Assembly (NCBI GenBank): GCA_003156715.1
Contig: PMHO01000053.1
Location: forward strand, 96,938 to 160,937
Length of the DNA stretch: 64,000 nt
Origin: Candidatus Tityobacter terrigena
GTDB taxonomy: Bacteria > Vulcanimicrobiota > Vulcanimicrobiia > Vulcanimicrobiales > Vulcanimicrobiaceae
Reading direction: 5' to 3'
Both the position numbers and the translations under genes were made by a program. The notes below the pieces were generated by a model. That model made no database searches and was not told where the DNA came from. It worked only from the letters and a program-made list of their open reading frames with translations. Below, piece after piece: positions 54,806 to 62,889 of the stretch. Each line of letters opens with the position of its first letter. The stretch's first letter is position 1.

Positions 54806-55737
54806 CAGCCGGCTTGCCGTTGCGTCCTTATGAAACGGCGCTGCAGCGCACGTACGTCGAGCGGCCGCAAGGCCACGAAGACGAACAAGATCGCGAAGAC
54901 CAGCAGCGGCGTCCACTGCGTCGGAAGAAAGAGCGAACTATAGCTCTGCACGAGTCCTAGGGCCAGTCCGGCAAGGCCGACGAGCCACGGCGGCGTTGCG
55001 AGGCCTGCGAGAAATGCTACGACGAGCGCGTAGAAGAGCGGAACGACGCCCATGCCGGGCGTGGCCGACGTCTTGGCCGCCGCAAAAATGCCGCCCGCGC
55101 CGGCGAGAAACGAGCCGGCTCCGAAAACGACGCGATAAATGAGGCGCGGATCGATTCCGACGCATAGGCTCATCTGCCAGTTCGCGCGGACGGCGCGAAT
55201 CATCCGCCCGAGCGACGTCAGCGAAAGCACGAGCGAGAAGGCCCCGATCAGCGCCCAGCTGGTCACCACCATCGTGAGGTCGAGCGTCGTGATCGTGGCC
55301 GGTCCGACGTTGAGCCCAACGTTGTTGAAGCCCGAGATCAGCAGGCTTGGGTTCATCAACGACGTCAAGGCGAGCACGTTCCGCCCGACGATCGAGAGGC
55401 CAAGCGATGCGACGAACGTCATCAAGAAAACGTTGGCGCCCAAGCGCATGGCGGTCAGCGAAAGCGGCAGGTAAACGAAGGCTTCCATCAAGATGCCGGC
55501 CAGAGCCGCACAGAGCGCGCCTACGAGCAGCGCCGGCCAAAACGGCACCCCGGCCAGCCCGCCGAGCCACGCGGCCACGAACGCAGCCAGCGTATAGCTG
55601 ACCGTGATGGCGACGTGGAAGCGGCCGGTGACGCCCACGATCGAGGCCACCCCCACGGCGAGCAGCGCGTATGCCGTGCCGCTGACGATGCCGTTGAGCG
55701 TCAGCTGCAAGAGGCTTGCAAGGTTAAACTCGCCCAC
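54805..55737 (-). CDS. livH: HAAT-type ABC transporter permease (LivH-like), second system
   Basis: A 310-residue inner-membrane permease with about eight spans: LTLNGIVSGTAYALLAVGVA at the start, a VGVTGRFHVAITVSYTLAAF segment in the place of the usual NFAQG region, and the cytoplasmic loop LGRMIRAVRANWQMSLCVGID. Start GTG at 55737, one base after the binding-protein stop. Confidence 0.9.
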   Translation of the reverse strand: MGEFNLASLLQLTLNGIVSGTAYALLAVGVASIVGVTGRFHVAITVSYTLAAFVAAWLGGLAGVPFWPALLVGALCAALAGILMEAFVYLPLSLTAMRLGANVFLMTFVASLGLSIVGRNVLALTSLMNPSLLISGFNNVGLNVGPATITTLDLTMVVTSWALIGAFSLVLSLTSLGRMIRAVRANWQMSLCVGIDPRLIYRVVFGAGSFLAGAGGIFAAAKTSATPGMGVVPLFYALVVAFLAGLATPPWLVGLAGLALGLVQSYSSLFLPTQWTPLLVFAILFVFVALRPLDVRALQRRFIRTQRQAG

Positions 55738-55738
55738 C

Positions 55739-57034
55739 TCAGGCGAGTCTGAAGCCGGCTCCGCCGATGTTGAAGAATGCGAGCGGGGTGACTTGACCGT
55801 TGCGGTACTGCGAGACGCTCATCGGGCGGGACGTCAGCGAATGGGTCAGCGGATTGAACGCGATCTGACCGGCCGCCGACGCGCTCCCCCCATAAAGGCT
55901 CGGAAACACGGGCCTCGCCTGCAAGGCGGCGTTCAACTGCTGTCCTAGCTTGGGATTCCCGCCCGCTTTGAGAACGCGCCGAATGCACTCCCAGAAGATG
56001 AAGACGTCTTCATAGGTGTTGGCCGAGTAGTAGTCGGGCAGACCACCACCCTCCGCGGCCTTGAACTCGTCGATGAAGAAACGCGCCCACGGGTTGGCGG
56101 GCCGGTTCGCGTCGAAGTAGTCGAAGGCAAAATACAAGCCTTCGTAGGCAGCCCCAGCGATCTTGGCAGCCGCATCCGTATGGCTAAAACCGAACACGGG
56201 CTTGCCGATTCCGGAGGTCGCATACTGCTTGGCGAAATAACCGACGTCTTCGGCATAAAGGGCCATGAACACGAGATCGGGGTTACCGATTTTCACCTTC
56301 TCGAGCGCGGCGCCGTAGTCGGTCTCACCAATGGCGGTTCGCTCGTCGGCGACCAATTCGTAACTGCCGGATCGTATGCGTTTGCGCATGTCCGCCGCGA
56401 CCATGTCGCTCAGCTCCCCCAGATCCCAGCCGACAAAGGCGATGCGGCGAACGTGCGGCATCTTCGCGGCGATGTACCTGGCTGCGCCGCCGATCGCATC
56501 GTTCGGCGTGATCGCGATCGCGCCCCAGAAGTAGGGCTTGTGCTGCGCGAAGAGCGAGGTGCCGCCCGAACCGTCGATGCTGAGCATCCGATATTGCGCG
56601 ATGCCCGGAATCATCGAGCCGAGATCCGCCGCATAGGAAGAGAGGCACATCGGGACCTTGGCGAAGCCGAGCTCGCGGACGTCGTCGACGCCGCTTTGCG
56701 GATCGCCGGACTTATTGTCCTTCATCACGAGATTGAAATGCGGGCCGCCCAGCGCTTCGATATGGCGAAAAGCCATTTTCGGGACGTCGGAAAAACGATT
56801 TCCGTAAATCGAGCCGGGACCGGTCAACGGGTAGACCGCGCCGATATCGAACTGCAAGCCTTTTCCGGCGAATCGCGGATCGATCGAGAGCAGCCTTGCA
56901 AGCTGCGCGAGCCTGTCGCGAGACACGGCGCCCAGCAACGGCATCGCCGCAGCGCTCCCTGCCAGCGCACCCGCTGCGCGCAGGAAACGCTTCCGGTCAA
57001 GTGTTCCGAAGGCTCGTTGTCCGTCGTACTTCAC
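55739..57034 (-). CDS. HAAT-family substrate-binding protein, Tat-like leader
   Basis: A 431-residue ligand-binding protein (Peripla_BP_6). The leader LDRKRFLRAAGALAGSAAAM resembles a twin-arginine signal. The mature part starts near QFDIGAVYPLTGPGSIYGN, followed by NLVMKDNKSGDPQSGVDDVR and IAFVGWDLGELSDMV. GGGAG lies 7 bases before the GTG at 57034; a TTG at 57055 is the only longer option. First gene of the second importer operon. Ligand unknown. Confidence 0.88.
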   Translation of the reverse strand: MKYDGQRAFGTLDRKRFLRAAGALAGSAAAMPLLGAVSRDRLAQLARLLSIDPRFAGKGLQFDIGAVYPLTGPGSIYGNRFSDVPKMAFRHIEALGGPHFNLVMKDNKSGDPQSGVDDVRELGFAKVPMCLSSYAADLGSMIPGIAQYRMLSIDGSGGTSLFAQHKPYFWGAIAITPNDAIGGAARYIAAKMPHVRRIAFVGWDLGELSDMVAADMRKRIRSGSYELVADERTAIGETDYGAALEKVKIGNPDLVFMALYAEDVGYFAKQYATSGIGKPVFGFSHTDAAAKIAGAAYEGLYFAFDYFDANRPANPWARFFIDEFKAAEGGGLPDYYSANTYEDVFIFWECIRRVLKAGGNPKLGQQLNAALQARPVFPSLYGGSASAAGQIAFNPLTHSLTSRPMSVSQYRNGQVTPLAFFNIGGAGFRLA

Positions 57035-57227
57035 GATGTGCTCCCGCCGGTGCAAAGCGCGCCGCCGCTGCTTGTAACGCTGATCTACATCGTTCCAGTC
57101 CTAAACTTCTCCTGGCGCAGAGCGCACGCTCGAACGAAGTCGCGGGCCGGAGGCCATCCCGGCGCAAGAGCGAAATCGAAGCCGCTTGCGTTACAACAAG
57201 GCCCACCAGCTCCGGCGAGAGTCATTC

Positions 57228-58163
57228 ATGAAGCGCTTATTCGTCATCGCTGCCTTCGCATTTACCGCGTTGGCGGCGGTGCGCTCGGGCGCAGCACCGT
57301 CCGACGCGGCAGAGCAGGCTCCGTCGCCGCCGCCGTTGTCGCCCAGCCCTGTGCCGTCAATCGCCCCGACGCCGCTGCTGCAGCCGGGTCCACCGGAGGC
57401 TTCGGCCTCACCAGGGGCCGTACCGGTCGCATCGCCCTCGGTTTCGCCGTTGCCCTCCGCGCCGCCGCCGCCGGCCCCGGCGCCCGGCGCGGCGACCCCG
57501 TTCCCGACAATTCCGCCGGACGTCACGCGCACCACGTACAATCCGACCGTTTACGTTGAAGTGCACATCGACGGAGCGCCGGCGTGGAATCAGTTCGTCG
57601 ACGCCGATCGGACGATCGCCGACTACAGCTTCACGCTGCGGTCGCACGAAGTCCAGGGGAGCACGATCGAAGACCGCGTCTACCATTTCGCCTACATGAA
57701 GCCGTCATTCGCGCTATCCAACGTGATCTCGGGACGAAGCGCCGGAACCGGCGCCGTTTGGCACGGCGGCAATAAAATCAAAGGGCATCTCTCGGGCCTG
57801 TTCGCGCACCTTAAGGCGATCATGCAAATCGACGATCCGCGCGCGCTGGACTTGCGCGGGAAGACGATCGTCGCCGGGTTCTTTCCCTGGATCATCAACG
57901 GTTTCGAACTCGCTTCGGGCGGAAAGCTGACCGAATCGCCCGGTCCCGTCGTCGATGGCGTGCCGACGACGACGGTCTCGATGCGACCGCTCGATCCGAA
58001 GCGCGATGCCGGCTGCACGACCGAAGAGATCATGCTTTCGAGCGTGACCCATTTGCCGGTCGAGCACGACTGCTACGTCGGCAGCTTTCTAGCCGAGCAC
58101 GAAATCATCTCCGACATGAAGGTGAACCTCGGGCTCACGCCGGGCTACTTCGATTTTATCTGA
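57228..58163 (+). CDS. Secreted LolA/DUF1571-like protein with proline-rich region
   Basis: A 311-residue protein: signal peptide (FVIAAFAFTALAAVRSGAA), then about 70 residues very rich in Pro/Ala/Ser, then a beta-rich domain (IADYSFTLRSHEVQGSTIED, GTGAVWHGGNKIKGH, TIVAGFFPWIINGFELA) resembling outer-membrane lipoprotein sorting-like DUF1571 proteins. The proline-rich part may span the cell wall or envelope. Divergent from the importer operon across 193 bases with nothing else recognised. Confidence 0.75.
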   Translation: MKRLFVIAAFAFTALAAVRSGAAPSDAAEQAPSPPPLSPSPVPSIAPTPLLQPGPPEASASPGAVPVASPSVSPLPSAPPPPAPAPGAATPFPTIPPDVTRTTYNPTVYVEVHIDGAPAWNQFVDADRTIADYSFTLRSHEVQGSTIEDRVYHFAYMKPSFALSNVISGRSAGTGAVWHGGNKIKGHLSGLFAHLKAIMQIDDPRALDLRGKTIVAGFFPWIINGFELASGGKLTESPGPVVDGVPTTTVSMRPLDPKRDAGCTTEEIMLSSVTHLPVEHDCYVGSFLAEHEIISDMKVNLGLTPGYFDFI

Positions 58164-58212
58164 AACAGAAGTCCGGCCCGACGTTCCGCCACCGCGCCGA
58201 GGGGACCTCGAC

Positions 58213-59685
58213 GTGGACGTCGCGATCGTGGGCGCCGGCTTCGCCGGAATCGGCATGGCGATCGCTCTCAAGAAAGCCGGCAGCGCGTCGTTTGTCGTTC
58301 TCGAGCGGGCGCGCGACGTCGGCGGGACGTGGCGCGACAACGACTATCCGGGCTGCGCTTGCGACATCCCGTCGATGCTGTACTCCTTCTCCTTCGAGCA
58401 AAGGCAGCGCTGGTCGCGAATCTATCCGCTGCAGAGCGAGATCTGGGACTACCTGCGCCGCTGCACCGACAAGTACGGCATTCGGCCGCACATTCGGTTC
58501 GAGAGCGAACTGCGGGAAGCGCGTTACGACGAGGGCAGCGCCACCTGGACGGTTCGCACCCAGCGAGAGACGCTGCGAACGCGCGTGCTGATAACGGGGC
58601 TGGGGCCGCTCAACAAGCCGGCGATCCCGGCCCTCCCCGGGATCGAGCGGTTCGGCGGCGTGCTTTTTCACTCGTCGCAGTGGAACCACGCGTTCGATTG
58701 TGCCGGGAAGGACGTGGCCGTCGTCGGGACGGGTGCAAGCGCCATCCAGTTCGTTCCGGAACTCGCGCCGCGTGTCCGGCGCCTGAGCGTCTTCCAACGG
58801 ACCGCGCCGTGGATCATTCCCAAACTCGACGGTCCGGTCGGACCGCTGCAACAGGCGCTTCGCCGCTTCGTGCCGTTCTACGCATGGACGGTACGAAAGC
58901 TGATCTACTGGCTGCTCGAGCTGCGCGCGTACGGCTTTACGATCGATCCCCGTCAGCTGGCCGTGGCCGAGAAGATCGCGCAGCGCCACCTGGAGCGCCA
59001 GGTCCCGGATCCCGCCCTGCGGCGCGCGTTGACGCCTGACTATCGCTTGGGCTGCAAGCGCGTGCTGTTGTCCAACGACTACTATCCGGCCCTGCAGCGG
59101 GACAACGTCGAACTCGTCACGGCGCCGATTGCGGAAGTGCGCGAGCGCTCGATCGTCACCGCGGACGGCGTCGAGCGCCCCATCGATGCACTGATCCTGG
59201 GCACCGGTTTCCAAGCAACGAGCGGTGTGGCGCCGGTCGCCATCTACGGGCGCGGCGGCCTCGAGCTCAACGAGGCGTGGCGCAACGGTATCGAAGCCTA
59301 TGTCGGCATCACCGTCGCCGGATTCCCTAATTTCTTCATGCTGGTCGGCCCGAACACCGGCCTCGGCCACAACTCCGTCGTGTTCATGATCGAGGCCCAG
59401 GTCCGCTACGTCATGAGCGCCTTAGCCTACATGCGCTCGAAAAAAGTCGACGCGCTCGACGTGCGCAGCGACGTGCAGCTCACTTTCAACCGTGCCCTGC
59501 AACGGCGCATGAGCCGCACCGTTTGGGCCTCCGGCTGCAAGAGCTGGTATCTCGACGAACGCGGAAAGAACGTAACGCTCTGGCCGGGCTTTACGTTCGT
59601 GTACCGCTTGCTAACGCGCCGCCTCAACCCCGAGCACTATTCCAAGACGCGCCTTCCTGCTGGATCGCACGCACCGGCGCGCTAG
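58213..59685 (+). CDS. Flavoprotein monooxygenase, Baeyer-Villiger type
   Basis: A 490-residue FAD/NADPH oxygenase. Rossmann motifs are VGAGFAGIG at the start and VGTGASAIQ near residue 175, flanking the Baeyer-Villiger fingerprint FGGVLFHSSQWNH (F-x-G-x3-H-x3-W). GGTWRDNDYPGCACDIPS follows the family pattern. Likely inserts oxygen next to a ketone; substrate unknown. Start GTG at 58213. Its stop overlaps the convergent gene by 4 bases. Confidence 0.92.
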   Translation: MDVAIVGAGFAGIGMAIALKKAGSASFVVLERARDVGGTWRDNDYPGCACDIPSMLYSFSFEQRQRWSRIYPLQSEIWDYLRRCTDKYGIRPHIRFESELREARYDEGSATWTVRTQRETLRTRVLITGLGPLNKPAIPALPGIERFGGVLFHSSQWNHAFDCAGKDVAVVGTGASAIQFVPELAPRVRRLSVFQRTAPWIIPKLDGPVGPLQQALRRFVPFYAWTVRKLIYWLLELRAYGFTIDPRQLAVAEKIAQRHLERQVPDPALRRALTPDYRLGCKRVLLSNDYYPALQRDNVELVTAPIAEVRERSIVTADGVERPIDALILGTGFQATSGVAPVAIYGRGGLELNEAWRNGIEAYVGITVAGFPNFFMLVGPNTGLGHNSVVFMIEAQVRYVMSALAYMRSKKVDALDVRSDVQLTFNRALQRRMSRTVWASGCKSWYLDERGKNVTLWPGFTFVYRLLTRRLNPEHYSKTRLPAGSHAPAR

Positions 59686-60284
59686 CGCGATTGGGGACTC
59701 GGCGTTTCCGGCGCCACCGGCGTGGCGGCAGGGGGCGCGGGAGAAGCGGCCGGCGCGTACGGAGTCGGTGCGGGCGAGGCACCCGGTGCGTATGGATTCG
59801 GGGTGGGATGAAGAGGCGACTCGCCGTGTAGTGGCGGGAACTTTTGGGCTAGTCGCACGCGGCTCAAGCGCCCGTACGGCGTCGCCGGGAAATACGTCAC
59901 GATGTAGCGCAGCAGCGCGGTCGCCGAAGCCCGCGCTTCCGGCGTTTGGATGGCTTGATAGAGCTGCTCCAAATGAAAGGCAGTCGGCGCGAGCCAGTGG
60001 TCGTGGGGATACCGGTCGCGCCACGCGTACAGGCCTCGTTCGAGGAAGAGCGCGTCGTGGAGAATGTCCTGGTCGCTCTTACTGCGCGCGTGAAAGGCGC
60101 GCCCAAGGGCGTCGATACGCAGCCTGATGTTCAGCGCGCTCAACTTTAGCGGCCCGAAGTATTCGTCGGCCGGTGCCTCCGCCCGGATGGCGGCGGGCAG
60201 ATTCTTGAAAGCCGGGGAGGGCGACGATGGGCTCGTCGCGAGCAGTCCGATCGCCAGTGCCGCGAGCGAAGCCGAGGCGCTCAT
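59682..60284 (-). CDS. Hypothetical exported protein with Pro-rich tail
   Basis: A 200-residue protein with a short hydrophobic leader (ASLAALAIGLLATSPSS), a helical middle (NIRLRIDALGRAFHARSKSD, HLEQLYQAIQTPEARASATA) and a C-terminal 50-residue Pro/Ala/Thr tail with PYAPG-like repeats. It overlaps the Nramp-type gene by 4 bases and is cotranscribed. Family not recognised. Confidence 0.7.
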   Translation of the reverse strand: MSASASLAALAIGLLATSPSSPSPAFKNLPAAIRAEAPADEYFGPLKLSALNIRLRIDALGRAFHARSKSDQDILHDALFLERGLYAWRDRYPHDHWLAPTAFHLEQLYQAIQTPEARASATALLRYIVTYFPATPYGRLSRVRLAQKFPPLHGESPLHPTPNPYAPGASPAPTPYAPAASPAPPAATPVAPETPSPQSR

Positions 60285-61624
60285 TTCCCCCAGAAGACGA
60301 ACAACCCGGCAGCCGCAAGCGCCATCGCGCCAGTGGTCGCCCATCCGGCGAGGTTCAACAACGGACCGTTTCGATCGCTTCCCATGATCTTGTGGTTGTT
60401 GGCGACGAGCATCATGACGGCCAGCAATACGGGGGCCAGCACGCCGTTGATGACGGCGCTCCAGAAGAGTGCGGCAACCGCGCCGATGCCGACGAAGTTG
60501 ATCTCCATGCCAACCAGGGTCGAGGCGGCGATCGCTGCATAGAACTGCGGAGCGCGGCTGGGCTGCTCGGCGAGGCCGGCCTTTAAGTTGAAAGCGCCCG
60601 CCAACGCGTACGCGGCCGAGCCCGTCAGGATCGGAACCGCCAGCGCCCCAGCGCCGATCATACCCATCGCAAGCAGCGCTTCCGCGCCGCGTCCCGCGAG
60701 CGGGACGAGTGCCTTGGCCGCATCGGCGGCCGTCTCGATGTGGCGATTTCCCGAAGCGTGAAGCGTCGCCGCGGTCGTGAGGATGATGAAATACATGACG
60801 ATGTTCGAGAGCAGCATACCCACCGCAACGTCGGCCGCCGCGTAACGCAGTTCGGTCGGGGTGGTGCCGCGTCGCTGCCAGAGAAAGCGCCGGCCGAAAG
60901 CGATGTCTTCCTCGACTTCCTGCCTCGCCTGCCAAATGATCATGTACGGGGAGATGGTCGTGCCAAGGATTGCGACCAGCGTGGTTAGGTGCGATGCGTC
61001 GAAACGAATCGTGGGCACGAAGGTCCCGCGCAGCACGGCGAGCCAGTCGGGATGGGCAAAGAACGCGGCGGCGACGTATGCGAGCAAGGCGAGCGCAAGC
61101 CACTTGAAGGTCCGCGCGATGAGCCGGTAGGACCCGACGATCAGGAGCAAAAGCAGCGTAACACCGACCGGAATGACCAAGGCCGCAATCGGCACGTGCG
61201 GGAGCAGTAAATTGATCGCCGCGGCAATGGCGCCGATATCCGCGCCGGCATTGACCGTATTGGCTGCCACGAGCGCAAACGCCAGGCTAACGGCCAGCCA
61301 GCGAGGATAATGGCGCCGCAGCAACGAGGTCAGGCCCAGGCCGCTGACGATCCCGATCTTGGCGGCGATGAACTGCACCGCGACCATCATGGGCAACGTG
61401 ATCAGGGCCGTCCAGAGGGTTGAAAATCCGAGGCTGGCGCCGGCGACGGCATACGTCCCGATCCCCGACGGATCGTCGTCGGATGCCCCCACGATGATTC
61501 CAGGGCCGAGGATCCGCAACCAGCGCAGCGCCGGGTTAGGCTCGTCCCGCACCCCCGCCTCTCGCACGCCGATCGGACCGTCAGGCGGCTTCTTAGCAGG
61601 AGGAGGCTCCGGCATGCGTAGCAT
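60281..61624 (-). CDS. Nramp-family divalent metal transporter
   Basis: A 447-residue, about 11-span membrane protein of the Nramp family. The helix 1 motif reads GASDDDPSGIGTY, the DPSG variant rather than the classical DPGN, a form seen in one bacterial Nramp branch. Helix 6 lacks a clear A-x2-M-P-H motif: GMIGAGALAVPILTGSAAYA stands there, so metal choice is unsure. Start at the ATG 61624; 61615 and a TTG at 61657 are alternatives. Confidence 0.88.
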   Translation of the reverse strand: MLRMPEPPPAKKPPDGPIGVREAGVRDEPNPALRWLRILGPGIIVGASDDDPSGIGTYAVAGASLGFSTLWTALITLPMMVAVQFIAAKIGIVSGLGLTSLLRRHYPRWLAVSLAFALVAANTVNAGADIGAIAAAINLLLPHVPIAALVIPVGVTLLLLLIVGSYRLIARTFKWLALALLAYVAAAFFAHPDWLAVLRGTFVPTIRFDASHLTTLVAILGTTISPYMIIWQARQEVEEDIAFGRRFLWQRRGTTPTELRYAAADVAVGMLLSNIVMYFIILTTAATLHASGNRHIETAADAAKALVPLAGRGAEALLAMGMIGAGALAVPILTGSAAYALAGAFNLKAGLAEQPSRAPQFYAAIAASTLVGMEINFVGIGAVAALFWSAVINGVLAPVLLAVMMLVANNHKIMGSDRNGPLLNLAGWATTGAMALAAAGLFVFWGK

Positions 61625-61768
61625 CGCTCGAGGATTACCCTGTGGAAAACTCCTCAATCAGATCGGACCGAAATGTGAACCGCGCGGAGGGCGTCGCTTG
61701 GGTACGCGTCGTTTCCGCCGGCGCAGGGTACAGAAACAAACCAACCATGCCACGTGGAAAGGAACGCC

Positions 61769-62194
61769 ATGCAAAACTCCCCACTTCTCGCAGCCTTGAT
61801 CGTCGCGCAACTCCTCGTCGCGCCGGCCGCCGCGCCGGCGTGCAGCGGCGCCGACCCCGCTATCACGTCGGCCGGCGTAAAGAACGTAACGCACCAAGGC
61901 GCGGTCAACAACTATGCGGTCGCAGTCACCGTCGTCAATCGCGGCGACGCCGGGCAACCCTCCAATCTCCTGGAGTCGGTTAATATCTTCCAAGACGCTA
62001 CGAAGGTAGGCCGGAAGGGCATTCCGCCGCTGAAGCCGGGCCAGTCTTATACCTTCACGTACGAGTTCGTGCGCTCTGATGAAGCGGTTCCGCGCAGCAC
62101 GCGACTTCGCTTTCAATTAGTTCTGCAGAACTACCCGGTACCCGGCTCCCAGGATTGCGACGTCACCAACGACCGGATCGTCGTCAACGTGTAA
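61769..62194 (+). CDS. CARDB-like small secreted protein
   Basis: A 141-residue protein with a signal peptide (LAALIVAQLLVAPAAA) and one immunoglobulin-like domain of the CARDB type (NNYAVAVTVVNRGDAGQPSN, IPPLKPGQSYTFTYEF). Two cysteines near the ends (ACSG, DCDV) may form a disulfide. AAAGGA precedes the ATG. Likely a cell-surface adhesion or packing module. Confidence 0.75.
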   Translation: MQNSPLLAALIVAQLLVAPAAAPACSGADPAITSAGVKNVTHQGAVNNYAVAVTVVNRGDAGQPSNLLESVNIFQDATKVGRKGIPPLKPGQSYTFTYEFVRSDEAVPRSTRLRFQLVLQNYPVPGSQDCDVTNDRIVVNV

Positions 62195-62265
62195 CGAGCC
62201 GGTGGCGTGACAGGCTCCCATCTTCTTCTCAGGGCCGTTTAAGCTTGCGCGCGTAGGATGGCGGC

Positions 62266-62856
62266 ATGAAGACGATTTTCGCCATCCTCTCCCTCGCATT
62301 TCTCGTGGCGCCTGCATTTGCCATCGCCGACGACACCCCGGCGACGGCACAGGGGGCCGCGCCGGCTGGGATGCACGCGCAGCTGACCCCCGAACAACGC
62401 CAAGCGTTGTCTGCGGCGATGCAGCAGTTCAGCGCCCAAGCCGAACAAATGCGCATCCAGACGCGGGCCCAAATCCTAAGCTCGCTTTCCCCAGCACACC
62501 GCGCACTGCTCGCCAATATCGTCGGGCAGCTGGCGATCGCCCCGAACCCGAATCGCACTGCGGCGGCAGCGCAGCTCGATGCCGTGCTCTCGTCCGGCGA
62601 GCGCGAAGCAGTCCTGCGCGCGCATCAGAACCTGATGGCCCAAATGCGCACGCTCCACCAACAGATGCGCTCGCAACTCGAGGCCGTGCTGCCCGCCCGG
62701 CCCGAGCATATGGGACCACCCGGCGAGGGACTCGGCCCCAACGCTAGGTCGTCACGGCCGGCGCCCGACGCGGGAAGCATCCTGCTGCACCTTGCCGGCC
62801 CGGGCGAGATGGAGCACGGCGGCCCGATGTTCATGGGGATGCCGCCGCGCCCATAG
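62266..62856 (+). CDS. Spy/CpxP-like periplasmic helical protein
   Basis: A 196-residue protein: signal peptide (IFAILSLAFLVAPAFAIA), then helices with LTPEQRQALSAAM and LSSLSPAHRALLANI, the LTxxQ-like elements of the Spy/CpxP family, and RAHQNLMAQMRTLHQQM. The tail is Gly/Met/Pro-rich with His. Spy-like proteins act as periplasmic chaperones or metal/stress sensors. Confidence 0.75.
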   Translation: MKTIFAILSLAFLVAPAFAIADDTPATAQGAAPAGMHAQLTPEQRQALSAAMQQFSAQAEQMRIQTRAQILSSLSPAHRALLANIVGQLAIAPNPNRTAAAAQLDAVLSSGEREAVLRAHQNLMAQMRTLHQQMRSQLEAVLPARPEHMGPPGEGLGPNARSSRPAPDAGSILLHLAGPGEMEHGGPMFMGMPPRP

Positions 62857-62889
62857 ACCGGCCCAAAACATGACGCGTATACTGAGCGC

